A stretch of DNA of 64,000 nt. Source: Owenia fusiformis. Its lineage: Eukaryota > Annelida > Polychaeta > Sabellida > Oweniidae. The stretch covers positions 23,763,915-23,827,914 of the forward strand of contig CAIIXF020000001.1 in the NCBI GenBank assembly GCA_903813345.2, given 5' to 3'. This document shows, in pieces, positions 20,301 through 33,876 of this stretch (position 1 is its first letter; each line of letters starts with the position of its first letter). The notes below the pieces were generated by a model. The model was not told the DNA's origin. It did not search any database and worked only from the letters and a program-made list of their open reading frames with translations. Both the position numbers and the translations under genes were made by a program.

Positions 20301-21164
20301 GGTGTGATAGTAGGGGTAAGTGACAGTTACATGTAGTTCATTTGCTATAGTGAGTTATTCTTCACATTCAGTCCCATTGGTCTATGTGTTATTGCTGTAT
20401 TAGAATTTCAAATACCCAACATGAATCAACTTATTTTCTCTCCATAATAATTTACTTATCAATATGTTTTAAGTTTAAACTAAGGTTCTAGAGATTTTCA
20501 TTGACATTCATTTTACTTCGGAGATATTTGTAATAAGTTGCATTGATATTAATTATGAAGAGAAAATAGATGGCGAAGGATTCGGTGCTTCTAATTGTAT
20601 CTAATGAGAGTCCTGAAAGCCATTTTAAGCAAGATTAAAGAATATTGTTTTCTTAATCCTTGACCAAACCTTGATTTATTGATGCAATATTACCCTGAGT
20701 GTCATTGTTCAGTTCATTTGACGACGTTCCCTTTAAATAGGGAGCAGAATAACCTATTGGAAAAGATATGTGCCTGTTCACTGTGTTCAGTGTTCATGGC
20801 GTAAAAAAGGTTTAAAATCATCATGTAACCTCACGTTATGCCGGGAAGACTGTAGGACAATATATTTTACGCACAAATCACATGAAATGGTGTTCAAAAA
20901 GGAATTGTTTACAAAGAGAAGGTTTAAATTACATGTTTAGTGAATATTTCTTCCTTTCATCATAAAAGTCAATAGAACAGATATTGACTTTTAATTATGT
21001 ATTGATTGCAAACACATTGAACCAATACAGTAATCCAAAACATCTTTGCACGCTCGCTCTTCAATGTGGCCGATGGGAGGTGTAATCCAAATTGAATAAT
21101 ACCAATATTTATTTGACTAGGATACCTTTTTCACAATTGATTAACTAAAGCCTCAGTCACATTT
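20301..21164. other. Gene-free stretch
   Basis: AT-rich, with no recognised repeat, exon or regulatory site. Confidence 0.35.
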
Positions 21165-21582
21165 CACTGGTCAGTATCAAGCGAAGGTAACACCCGTTAC
21201 ATTCACATTTAAGATGGCGGACGGTAAATGTCGATTTCCATATTTTTAGTTTCCATCGAATTAAACTACTTTGTAAAAGTGGGATTTTTCTTTTACAGAT
21301 GATACATCAAAGTTTCCAGTTACCTTCACCTTAAGCGGTGGAAGATATCGTGGACTGTGATTCCCAAATGACCATGCTCCAGAGTTTATCAATGGAAGAT
21401 ATCGTGGACTGTGATTCCCAAATGACCATGCTCCAGAGTTTATCAAAGAACTATCAAAGCATTATACCAACTATAAAGTAGTTTAATTCGCTTGAAACTA
21501 AAATTATCGAAATCGACACTTACTATACGCCATCTAAAATGCTAAAGAGATGGTCGTTAACTTCGCTTGATACTGACCAGTG
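21165..21582. mobile_element. Foldback MITE, 418 bp, CACTGGTCAG ends
   Basis: Imperfect inverted arms of about 110 bp: CACTGGTCAGTATCAAGCGA at the left and its complement at the right. Shared inner segments are GATGGCG, TGTCGATTTC and GAATTAAACTACTTT. No clear target duplication was found. It contains a perfect 54-bp tandem duplication (21339-21446). Confidence 0.85.
21339..21446. repeat. Perfect 54-bp tandem duplication
   Basis: Two identical 54-bp copies beginning TGGAAGATATCGTGGACTG, inside the foldback element at 21165-21582. The identity implies a recent event. Confidence 0.97.
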
Positions 21583-21966
21583 GTATTTGCTAGATATATT
21601 TTTATCGTTCTATTTAACCAAAAATGCATACAAAATAATCACCGCAATCCAACGACTATGAAATGACCGGATCGCTTCGGTGTGAAACACTTCGAATAGA
21701 ATAAATTGATTCCATAGTCTTTCATCATCTTGATTTTGCAGACAACTTGACATGAGATCTTCACTCAAAGGGAATCCTATCCACATTTTGATTATTTTGA
21801 TCATGTATATTTTTCAAACTAGGCAGCTGCTTTTAATAAAACGACAGAGTGTCTTCCTAATAGGATGAGAAACTCAAAATAGTATTCTCATTTATCAAAG
21901 TAGCTCTTTGTTTTTAACGCTTTCGAAAGATTCCGTGAAACCCGAGATGATAGCTCGATGTTTTAG

Positions 21967-22605
21967 TACAGGGTGAGTCAGAAAGTGTTACCCAAACAAA
22001 TCTTAGGAACTCAGTCATCCATTATTGATTTAGAAACATTTGTTCAATGTTCCTTCATTAAACCAAGTTTCATTGGTCTGTTCCAAAAAGGGCGCGATTT
22101 TATGGCAATTTTACAAAACATGCTCAGAATGCTAGCCTCATCTCAGGAGGCAAACTTGAATGCATCGGTGAAGTTGTTTTGACTACACGCTCACAGATAT
22201 TTAGCATTCTGATACTCATAGCATCTTTCTGTTTCTCAGGGCTGAGAAGAAATGAGATGTCATGGCAGGTATATCATGATGGATATTTAGCGTTGTGGCT
22301 CTAATTGCCCCTTCTAATCTCTTGTTTCAAGTATCTGGTGCTTCTAGGAATACATTTTAAATGAAATAGCCTCAAATGTAGAATTGTGGAGGTTCGTATT
22401 GGTTGATGGTGTTATGTTTTGGCATTTGGAACATGTTTTGTAAAATGACCATAAAATCGCGTCCATTGGAAATAGACTAATGCAACTTAGTAGAAGGAAC
22501 ACTGAACAATGTTCAATTGTACCAAATATGACTTCAAACACAACCCAAACTGGATGATTGAGTTATACGATTTGTTTGGGTAACCTTTTGTGACTCACCC
22601 TGCAT
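21967..22605. mobile_element. Mariner-like MITE with about 190-bp inverted arms, 639 bp
   Basis: Ends TACAGGGTGAGTCA and TGACTCACCCTGCA. The arms continue with GTTACCCAAACAAATC, CGCGATTTTATGG and TTTTACAAAACATG in inverted copies. The interior (22200-22290) carries CTGATACTCATAGCATCTTT and GAGAAGAAATGAGATGTCAT, which recur at 37090-37430 on the other strand. No transposase frame. Confidence 0.8.
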
Positions 22606-25252
22606 ATTATGCATGAGTTACAGACATTCATTCTTTGATTTCGTTCGATTTGTAACTAATTTACATTTTGTTGCGTCTGTTATAGCCCGCGTGAAGGAAG
22701 ATACAACTTATATAACTTCAACCCCATTAGTGTGAAGCGACGATGGGTCTTCAATGCTGCTCATTAACAATTATTGAGCGTTCTCATTAAAAACATTGCG
22801 TGCCACGGATCAAGTACATCATGTTGCGTGTCCTTGAATTCCACAACGGACTCGTTCCTTTGATTTGTGTGTAAAAAAGAAATAAGATTTGTTCTTTTGT
22901 GGATAATATGTTTTGAAAAGAGATAATTTCAGCTTGTCCAATAAACCTGTTTTCCCTGCATTCAATTATGTCGTATCATAAATTACATCATATAGAGATT
23001 ATATCTGCTCGGTGCGTTAAAATAGGCACAGACTAGATTATCAGTTCATTAGCTTTACTAAATATACACACGGGATGATTTTGTTGCCAATTCTCTAGAT
23101 CTCACATGCTATGGTGGAAATTAAACATGAAGTAAAGTAATCGGGAATGTAATTTTGGACTAGGGATCAAGCATACATGGTCAAGGTGAGTCCATTTCCG
23201 TCTTTGACAAATAGATCCTTTCATTGTTCAGTTTTGTGCAATCTCTGCCATCGGAACCCGTTTTGGGTCAGAGCAATCCGACATAAAACGATGTACTAAT
23301 GAGGCTCAATTCAATCGTTTATAATGTAAAACAGGTCAGTTTAATAAAAAATAAACGCACCGTGCCAAACTCACGTGATCAATTAATCATTACGACAGGG
23401 GTTATTGTTTAAGCTTAATTGAACATTTAAATCCCCGTTTAATATGCTTAATCAAGAGTAATTGATATTTAATTGCAACTTATCTTCAAACGTTCATTTT
23501 ATTAATCTGATTCGTGATATCAATCGGCAAATAAAAATGAAAGTGTGCGACGTTAAAACACTATCAGCTATAAATGATATAATGATCGTATCATAAATGT
23601 TGTGCGTCATAGTTCCGGAACTTCAAGATGACAGTTATACACCGTGACATTAAGTCTGCTTTTAAAATTAAAGGCATTGAGGTTGTGAATATTTCCGCTT
23701 GTCAATTGCGCAAGAATGAACGTAGCTAATAAAAGAGATATTATATGCCATATTTCCCTGTGAAAATGGTTCATAGAAGTGCCTTTTCTGTCGATTTCAA
23801 ATCACATAGAAGAAATTGTGAAACTAATCTTAATTGTACGTTTGATGTGGCGGAGTGTCATATTGATGGAATGATTGCGTTTATAGAGAAGTAATACGGT
23901 TCCGCGGTGCTTTACAATCGATTCTTAATGCTGTGGCGTAAAATCGTAAAACAATATTTTCAAAATAATGTGAGTGAATTGGTTTTTAAGATCCACGGAC
24001 TGGTTAAGTCCATGCTTGGACTTATGAATGAAACAGTTTCACTTACTTTTCCATCCATCTCTTCAACCATGATCGTGTGATATCGTAAGGTACAACTCGT
24101 AACACCGTAAGCCTATAACCTATGGTCCATGGGCTTTCAAGAGTCTGTTGAAACCCCATGCTATAACTGAGGAGGTACATAACTACATATCCAGAGGTAC
24201 AAATTTATAAATGATTATTGAAAGCCAATGATAGCTTTTTTGAGTGCTTCCAAACGCCCAGTGAGCGAAGCATTCAATAAAATGATCGTTATGGAATAAA
24301 CGGGGAATAAAACTGCCGAAGTTGTTGAACAACTATGTGGTTACAAAGACAAAGGGACGTCTCATTTCGTTGGCAACAACCATTGTACGACCAAACGCAA
24401 ACACGTGTGATAGAACTGGCAAACATAGAGAATTAGAGCAATCTTAAAATGAAATACGTAACCACGTTTAACATTACAACTTCTTAGCATACGGTTCAAC
24501 AAGTCGTTATTTCCCAATTTTATATTTTCCCCTTCTTATTAACGCCATCACCTTCGAAAATCAACATTTTCCTCATTTAAAACGCCCACATGCATTCTTT
24601 TCGAGGGGTCTCAAATGAACGTCCTTTTGAAATGGACGCCTAGTGGACGTAGCGAGAAGCTCTATTAGTCATACATACTTCTCCTTGTCAATGTCATTAC
24701 ATTTTCAAGATCGTTTTATCAACGTCTTGGCTTTTTCCTTTGAATATACAAGTAGCATTTTTCTCGAAATCTATGTGCTAAATACTGTTTTTTTCTAAAC
24801 GTTAAATGTACTTTTTATTGTGTAAGTGTATATTACTCTCACTATGGTTATTCATTGCGCGCCATCATGCGACGTTCTTTTACAAACAGTACATCAAAGC
24901 ATTTTTTAATGTTGCCCTTATATTTTCTCATTAAACTTGATAATCAATCAGGATCGCAGTTCAAGAAGTTAAATAATAATATTTAAAACGGATTGTGTGT
25001 TGTGTGTTTTATCAATTTATGCAACGTCTAAACTGTTGATAATACAGGGATTTCCCATAACGTTTTGGTAAAACACGATTAAAGGCCCCGTGTAAAGTTT
25101 GAACCAATGTGGCTTATATTGTAGTTTACCAAACGTAAATATGTGAAACTTTTTTCAATTGAAAAGGGATTTTTGGCACTTTTTGTTCGAAAATATTGGA
25201 TTTGACGTGATATTCATCAAGATTTGGAGGTTTACAAACAAAAACGATGAAT
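22606..25252. other. Gene-free stretch
   Basis: About 2.6 kb of AT-rich sequence. No exon, RNA gene or repeat could be supported by eye. Confidence 0.35.
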
Positions 25253-26056
25253 TAACTCCCCCATTGAACTACGTGTTAAAGCCTCTTTACGGTTTTATTC
25301 ACTATGAATTTTTATTCACTTAACCTGCGATGAAATAACATATGATATTGATGGAAACGTAATTTGACTTTAATTTCCAAAACCTTCAAATTTCTTTCCT
25401 CGATTACAATAGGTCGAAAATTGATGATAAAGATGAATTTTTGAAAATCGTCATTCACATGTAAACCAATGGGAAATGGTGGGTTCGGGGCAAATCAGAA
25501 ATCAGGATATCTATTCAGTAAAAGATTCAGCAAAAACAATTTATATAGAAAATTGAATTGTCGAACTTTTATGTACACCAAGTGTTTAGCTTACTTGATG
25601 AATACTAAAGTTATAGAGCTTCAAAGTCATTTTTGAAAATCATTTTCGCCTCCTGTGTTATTTCAATGGGAGAGGTTTTTTGAAAAGTAATTTTGACATC
25701 AAAGACCTATAATTTTGCTGATCCTGAAGAAAGATATCAATTTTTTGTTAAATAAAGTTAGCAAATTCAATTGCCTACATAACTTGTATTTTTTGCAAGG
25801 ACTCGGAGTGATGGATATTCTGTCATATGACTTGCGGCAAACCTACCATTTCCATTAGTTAACAGGGGAATGTCGATTTTCAAAAATTCATCAAATTTAT
25901 CATCAATTCTTTTACCTATTGTAACTGAGGAAAAAATTGAGGAAATTTGGAGGTATTAGAATTAAAGTCAAATTACGTTTCAATCAATAGTATTTTCATC
26001 GCAGCTTAAGTAAAAAAAAGTAAAGAGGCTTTAACACGTACTTCAATGGGGGAGCT
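25253..26056. mobile_element. Foldback element, about 804 bp, arms about 235 bp
   Basis: The left arm begins CTCCCCCATTGAACTACGTG and the right arm ends CACGTACTTCAATGGGGGAG. The arms share TTAAAGCCTCTTTAC, GTAATTTGACTTTAATT, AATTGATGATAAA and GAATTTTTGAAAATCG. No frame is present. The terminal family is not recognised. Confidence 0.8.
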
Positions 26057-29000
26057 AAGGTTGCCAAACTTAAGGGTTATGTACTGGGAGGTTTTGTTGG
26101 ATATAGGGTATATCCTGGGGGATATATTTATATCTATACGAGGGACCGAAGGGACCAAGGAAAAATAACTGTTGTATCTCATACTTGAGTGGGTTTGAGG
26201 TAGATATAACCTTTTCCACCTATTTCAAATTACAAGATAGGCCTATTGTAAAAGCACAATTCATATTTAACATTTTCGCAATATTCCTTTAGTTCAATAC
26301 AATGAATTGTAACATTTAAACTTTTTTGAAACTTTTGAAAAATTCCCGGGAGCGGGATTGATATATTATATTTGGCCTGGAGTGGGACATATGCAATATA
26401 TCCTGATATGACCATTTCTGATATTACAGATATCCTTGATTTTTTCAGGTAAAATCGTATCGCATACGCGTCACAGACGAATAGGAATTCTGCGTCAAAA
26501 TAGTTTGAAAAAGTACACGGGGTCTTTAAGGAATGAAGAACTTCCTCTCATACTCTACACACATGCCTCAGAATATGCCGCTATATTTTTACATGAATGG
26601 AAGACACTATTTGAAGAAGCTCAATTTATGTAAAACAATAAACCAATTTATTTACTTAAACTAAGTGACATTGTACAACACCATGCGCTTGTTCACATAA
26701 TGCCTCGTTTTCAACGATCTGTAATCAATTTGAATGATAAAATCGGATACAATGATAAATGACCAACATTCAGTCCGTGGTTAAATTCCATGTGTTTGAC
26801 GAAGGCATGCCGTATCCTTTACACCATCATGGGAAATACCATCCTCAATAGTGATGAGTATATAAGCCGTTACACCGGCTGCACAAAAATGAGTGATGCC
26901 GAATACATAAATCTGGTCAATTGCAAAATACGAGTTTTAGATGCGCTGTGCGAAACCTCTGTAATATTAAATACAACGTGACATTAACCGGTTAATGTGC
27001 TATAGTCCGCGAATAATAGTCATTGGTAAGATTTAGTATCGCAGTCAATCATTGAAACACTTCCCGTATTCCAGGTATTTCTACAATATATGAGATTGGA
27101 TGAACTAAACTTGACATACAAAAATTTATCCAATAAGTATGAAGATAGAGTGGTGCGGAAAAAACGTTTGGTCCTTAATCAAAAATGGGCGCCGATTTTG
27201 CGAAACGAGGCCAACATTCTTTTAAATATTAGGCCTATTATTAAAAAAAGCAATACCCAATTACGTCGGATTGACACAGTATCTATATTTTTTTCTATTT
27301 AATTGCTCAGTTTACATTTTACGGTATTACTTTCTAGCCCGTTTCTCGTGTTTTGTTAACGACCAATGATCTAGTAAAAGGCTACTTCAGATATTGAGAA
27401 TTGCCCTGACATAAGAAAAAACACTCATTTTACAATTTACGCAAAGCAATCACGTCTGTTGAAGAAAAGTAAACAAAAATGTTGATTGTTTACGTTAATC
27501 TTTTCTCCGTAGATATGGGGTAAAACATGTCCGATGACGTATACATCCGGTAAACGTGGGTCATTATCAATCCTAATCACCGGGGTAAATAAAGGTTGTC
27601 ACAAAACAAGCTTGAAGAGAAGCCATTAATCGTGATAAATACAAGGAGATAATAATATTGGTACAAACTCTGATAAAAAGGTCTTTGTAGAAACGTTTAA
27701 GATAAATTCATGTTGTACTGATATGGTTTGCATGATTCGCTTTTCTAGACTAAAGAACTCGAATTAGTATTCAAAACAAAGAACTAGAAGATTAGAATTG
27801 TTTTTCAAGATTGTTCAAGATACACGCGTGAGATAACGCCAAGAGAGCCTGAATTGACGTTCGATGTGGATGAGGAGACATTGTTTCTACACATTGGGAT
27901 TATACCCGGTAGTTATTGTAGCTTAACTGGATCTTCTAAAATAGACTAATACGATTAGCATTTCTATTTGACAACTGGCATGAACGATCGACCAGGAAGT
28001 ATAGCGAATTCTTTTACAACTAATTTTTAACTGTCTTGTTGTGTTATTAATTGGCTAATTACTAAGGTCTGAAGGTGTCGTGACCATCTTTGAATAAATC
28101 ACCTTCACTAGGAATAACTGTTTCTACGGCTAATGTATCTAAAACTGCATTTGACACATTGATTTCCCGGGATTGCTTTCATCAAACCTAGATTAAATAA
28201 CGCAGTGTCACTTCTGTAGTAAATGTATTTTTACAATATTCAGTACAAAATATTTAAAAATGGGATCGAATAACATGAATAATGTTTTAGTAAGTGGCCA
28301 ATATAGTGGATGTGATACCCTTTGCATTCGTTTGACTTCACTTCTTAAAAGAGAGCTTCGTCTTGTAGTTTAACTAGACTCTGCACGCAGGGTATGGATG
28401 TAACAGGCCACAATCAAGCTCAACTTATTATGATGTCACATTAAATAGAATAAGTTGATTGGTCTGATGATCAATTCATTTCTAATATGTCTATCATGTT
28501 TCATTGATGAAACATTTTGGAATTTGCATGGTATTTAGACGTCGTCGTGCACCATCACTATGCCCTTGTAACTGTCCGCCCAAAATACCCAACTCGTCTC
28601 TACAAAGTGTACTATCGTCATTGGGGCGGGGGGATCTAGAGATTTGATGCAAAACTAGATATACCAAGACTCTCAGAGAGAACTAGTGTATACTGGGAGC
28701 TGACGTTTGCAATTGATTTTCTGAAATAATAAGTTGATATCGATGACTGATTAAAAAACGTCTAGATGTCTTCAAAACTCACAAAGACGAGATGAAAGTA
28801 TTTTGTGGTACATCACGCCCTTTCCATTCACTTTCCTGATAAAGGAATCCAGCAATGTGTAGGAGGGATCTTGTAAATCAAAATTGTAAACAAGACTTGC
28901 TTCCGTTGTTCAAGTCGTTCGGTAAATATACATGAGAAGTACATTGCAGGAATCAAGACAGTAAATAGGCTAAGACCTTTATTTATTTTGCAATTTTTTG

Positions 29001-29949
29001 CATTGGAGTCAATAGTAATCTAAGATGTTATTAGACAAAGTAATCTAATGTAATCACCAACCAACATGATTTGCATGTAAATTACAGTTTTATTGTTTCA
29101 TATCTTTTCACTGATGTCAACAACCCTTCAGGATTTAGAAACGATCACCTGTGAATGAAGTAAAGCATCATCGAATCTGGTTGATTCAATTCATTAGATT
29201 TTACTGAGTTGCACTCCCCTCCATACGTTTGGCAATTGGATGGCATATTTAAAACCTGTCAATGTTTTGTTCCTTGATTACAATAATTGTGAAAGTTTTG
29301 ACAAATTGGATGATCAAAGTTTTCGATTCGCTAGATACGGGCTTTAATAAGTGACTTCCGGTTGCCATACTGATGGAGGGGAGTGTAGATAACAATTTGA
29401 ACTCATTGCTGATACTTTCATCGGGTCATTAAAGTTCCGGCAAGAGGTCACGAGTTTGTCCCAGGCTGATCGCTCGTGTTGCATTTTCTGTCTTCATGAT
29501 TGATTACATCACATATATTATTAATTTCGATTGACCTCAACATAATTGGTTTATTTTCGGACTCAGTTTACTCTGTCATTCCCCACATCCTTGCTGCAAG
29601 GGTATTTTACAAGTTATAAATTTAGGCATAAATGAAGTCCTTTGAAGAAGGATGATTCCCCATGTTGCGATCCTTTTGATCAGTTGATTATCTATTCAAA
29701 TTATACATAATGGTGATGAAAAAAACTCTGATGTATTCATACATACAGTTTCGTTGATTCCAAAACGTGAATTACCCAAACGCACTTACGTTTGGACCTG
29801 TATGATCAGCCCATGTACCGTATGATGTAGATACTTATTATAAGGGTATAGATTAGATACCAAGCCAGGAGCTGTTAATTACAAAACTGGTTATATATAA
29901 TTGAATAACCGATATAGATAAACAAAGTTGATTCACACAACAGGCGCAC
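26057..29949. other. Gene-poor stretch with three unassigned open frames
   Basis: Contains open frames at 26436-26633, 26790-26981 and 27090-27302, each near an AG that could be an acceptor (TTTTTTCAG, ACATTCAG, TATTCCAG). None matches a recognised family and no donor-acceptor chain could be phased. A micro-MITE lies at 28316-28394. The rest is featureless. Confidence 0.3.
28316..28394. mobile_element. Micro-MITE copy A, 79 bp, 9-bp flanking duplication
   Basis: Starts TACCCTTTGCATTCG and ends GCACGCAGGGTA. Flanks are TGGATGTGA (28307-28315) and TGGATGTAA (28395-28403), 8 of 9 identical. The inverse of copy B at 42093. Confidence 0.85.
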
Positions 29950-29954
29950 CTGTA

Positions 29955-30432
29955 CACTGGTGATCCACTCGATTATGCTGGTTACCGAAACGGTTCGTTT
30001 TGGTAACAAAATGTCGCAACGTCGAAGGTACGATTTTTCTTTTTCCTTATTTCACGCGTTGTAGGCAGAATCCCCACGACGTTTTTTCTCACAAACGTAT
30101 ATCAGTATCATATGTTTTAGAAAAAGTTCATGTTTGCGAAAAAATAGCTCAGAAGACAACAGAATCGTCGATTTAATTCCTCACTTAAGTTACATAAACG
30201 ATTTGGGTTAAAAGTGCAGATCTTAAGAGTTTTTCGAAAAACCGTTTATATTATGCACATTTTCTTAAACATATGATACTGATACACGTTTGTGTTAAAA
30301 ACAGTGTCGTGGGAATTCTGCCTACAACGTGTGAAATAAAGAATAGAGAAAAATCGTACCTTCGACGTTCCGACATTTTGTTACCAAAACGAACCGTTTC
30401 GGTAACCAGCGTAATCGAGTGGATCACCAGTG
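29955..30432. mobile_element. Foldback MITE, 478 bp, CACTGGTGATCC ends, 5-bp duplication
   Basis: Inverted arms of about 180 bp, over 85% alike by eye. They start CACTGGTGATCCACTCGATT and continue through GGTTACCGAAACGGTTCG, ACGTCGAAGGTACGA, TGTAGGCAGAAT and CAGTATCATATG. A perfect 5-bp duplication CTGTA lies at 29950-29954 and 30433-30437. The short frame inside the right arm is incidental. Confidence 0.92.
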
Positions 30433-30657
30433 CTGTAGGCCGTGATAAATTGATAATTGAAATGTTTTTGCTTTGACCGACTCCATAGCTACACGATCTA
30501 CTTGCGGAAATACACGGAGAGTTGGCAACTTTATCCTTTGATATGTTGATGGACAGCCTGGTATTACCTATACCAAAGATAACTCAGTTGCCAACATTAT
30601 TCTGCATTAATTAGACGACGGTGGGTATTATCATGATAATGCAGAATTCAATACACT

Positions 30658-30706
30658 TACAGGGGATTAGTGCCCCCCGGATTAGTGCCCCCCCGGATTA
30701 GTGGTC
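30658..30706. repeat. GGATTAGTGCCCCCC short tandem repeat
   Basis: Three near copies of GGATTAGTG separated by C-runs. Confidence 0.8.
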
Positions 30707-33700
30707 AGGACTGAGTAATTATCCTGTGCGAAAGGTAACTTAATTTTGGGAAGTCTATCTTGCATTCTCGAGCTAATGTTGTTTATCTATACTTGCTGAT
30801 CTCAGGGGAACGACATTTTCCCTTTGGGCATATGTAACGAATGAGAAACTGTAACTAGGTCTAATTATTCAAAGAATACAGTACAACCCCCGATCTGTAC
30901 GAGCAACTTGGCAAAGGGGACATATCAAGACTGAGGGTAAACAAACGGCGCGTAGAAGGAGAAAAATCACTTTGACTAAAAACACTGAAAAGCCACAATT
31001 TATATCTGCAATTAATACGAGTCCTCATTAACCGGGAACAATCATTGCAATGTGAGAGTTACTGCATTGAGGGCAAAGAGTGAGGTTTCTCATTGGATCG
31101 CAACTTCTATTTTACAAAAGTTCAACAGCAGGCAGTTCAATATAACAAGGTAAATTCGTTTAGAGCGACGAAAATATGGCAAGAGAATAACGCGTAATTA
31201 AAATTGGTTTGAAGGGTCAGCTTAATATTAAAATGGAATTAATTCAATTCAATTCAATACATTTAGTATTTGTCATGTATATATTGTTTGTTTTTTATTA
31301 TTTAATTTCTTTATTTCAGAGAAGAAAAACATTATTGTTGATAAAAAGTGTTAGGTAATATCACAGTTGATGTTATACCATATACCCGCAGTCCCGCATA
31401 ATGCTTTTACGTTTTTATTGCCATAATTTATTTGATAATCAGCACTGGTTCAAATTTCTCCACTGATATTATTGCTTAAACCATTAGCTATAAAATTCGT
31501 TTAATTATTACTTGGAACACATCTGAACCTGAGAACATTGTACTATCATTTCCTATTTTTCATTTGGTATGATAGTTAATTAACTATTTTACTAAAATAT
31601 AGCGATGAACATATTGAATCAAATATCCAATGACGACGACGGTCGGCGAGGTACATATGACAGATTTTATGATACACTTACTTTACAAACTTATACACAC
31701 AAATTTTGAAAGTGGGGGTCAGTTTGTCAGTTTGTTATCTAAATTGCCATTTTATGTTGGGTGGAGCAGATTTTGGGCCCCTGACTACCCATATCTGTCA
31801 TTTATATAGAACGAGTACAATAGATGAAAGAAATCGATTGTCCAGTTAATAGTTCAGCAATAAAGGAATAAACACGCAAACATGTCTATGCTATTAACAG
31901 TAAGGACTGTGAGTAACTATAAATGCATATACATTCTGGACATTGTTGGACAGGAGTAATGCACACCTGGAATGCAAACACGGAGTGCATGTTGTATTCG
32001 ATAACACTCATTGGCCTTTGTCGTTACTTAAAATTGTTAAGTAACTACTAGTGATGGACATTGTCCAGATCAACCAAGTGCAGATGACGAAGATAGTCCG
32101 TCGCGTCACATTGATGAATAGGCTACCAGACATTTAAAGACACATTATGAAATGTATGCATTTTTACTTATGTTAATACGTTTGTATAATTGTAAATCTT
32201 TCATTTAAGAGGTAAATTATGTACACAAACATAAGAGGTAAAACAATACAACGAAATTACATGCAAACGCTAGCAAGTGATGGATTACTAAAAACGACTA
32301 CAACCGGATGTGAAGGTTGCGCGTTGTTTTTAAACGAAACGTCTCCCCGGGAAGTGACCATGTAAGAAGAATAAAATAGATTTATAGCCGTCTCCTATGT
32401 CACAAAACACAGCGTAACACCCTGCGTTATTTATGGGAGGTCAGACGTGTCACGATCTTGAGATATCAAATCCCTTTATGAAGATGTAATTGCCAATTTG
32501 CGCATAATAATCATGGAAGTGAAAAATTAAAGGGTATGTAAAAGCAGGTTCATTATCATTACATTTACTTCATTTTTTATTATTTGGATGGAGGATAAAG
32601 ACTTCTCACAGTAAAGTGATGTTTATTAATAGTTAAATGCTGAGAATTTAATAGTAGGATTCAGATAGTATAGTACTATACAATTGTCAACGACCATCGA
32701 ACTCAGCTGTTACATTTATTTAATTTATCGCAACATCTCAATCAGTCACATTAGCCAATGTACAACATCGCATCGTGCACATCACATCCTTGGTCAAAGA
32801 GTATTTCAATGCTATAGCAGTGAAACCCGATCTCGATGGATCAAGGCATGGCGTGATTTTCTTTGTACAAAATACACATCCGTCTTTTCAAGGAAAAACA
32901 GTAGTAATATGGGCTATAGTGTTTTACTCTAAGGTATTCAGTGAAAAAGAAAATCTTAAAGAACTATACCTAGAAATGCAAAAGTGCTCCAACCCGGTAC
33001 CAACATGTATTTATAATTACAAAAACCACCGGTTATAATCGAATATGAATAAAACTATGAAATAATTTGGCAAACAATTGGGATGTTAGAGCGCTAGTCT
33101 AGTCAATGTAAAAACTTACTTGTTTACGCACCGTGACAGTGGATGTATCGTTACCACAAATTGATCGAGTAAAAATCTGTGCTGGATAAGACAAATGATA
33201 TTGCAAAAATCATGATGCCGTTAAACAATTGCAAAAAGCAAACTACACGTCTGGCTCTGGCTACTGTCTCGTAATGATTGATGCAATGTCGATCATCCAC
33301 TGAATTATGATAATATTAATTGTACTACTCGCATGATTAACTGAAGGTACTGTCATAACAACAGATTTTATATGCTTTCAGGTTTATATCAATCGGGCAG
33401 AATTCAACATCTATAGGGAGAAACGGACAAAGCAACCCACGAGAGACGTACAGCACTGAGGAAACGAGGGCCTACATGGCAATGAATAGGCGCGGAAACA
33501 ATGATCTTTAAAAGAGAGCGATGTTTGATCTCAAACGGAAATTATCAGATTATGATCACATAGAGCTCGCAAAATTGGATAAATAAATCGTATGAGTACT
33601 CTAAATAATTTTCACATGGATTTCTTTATAAGGTTATAGCCACTGCTTTATCACGTAACAGGCGGATAACCATTGTTATTTTAATGCATTAGGAAATAAA

Positions 33701-33876
33701 GTCTATTGTGTACTAAAATGGATATAGCTTTTGGGAAGTAACTTGTAAGTCCTCGGATGATATCGTCAAATACGCACAATGTGACAAATAATTATACGGG
33801 AAACGAAACATAAACTATCCTTGTATCACAATAATTATCATGATTTACTGCCGGGTATGAAAATGGTGATCATATT
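30707..33876. other. Gene-free stretch upstream of the GPCR
   Basis: AT-rich. Small overlapping frames at 32684-33038 show no recognisable domain. The promoter or 5' exons of the GPCR may lie here but no signal is decisive. Confidence 0.35.
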
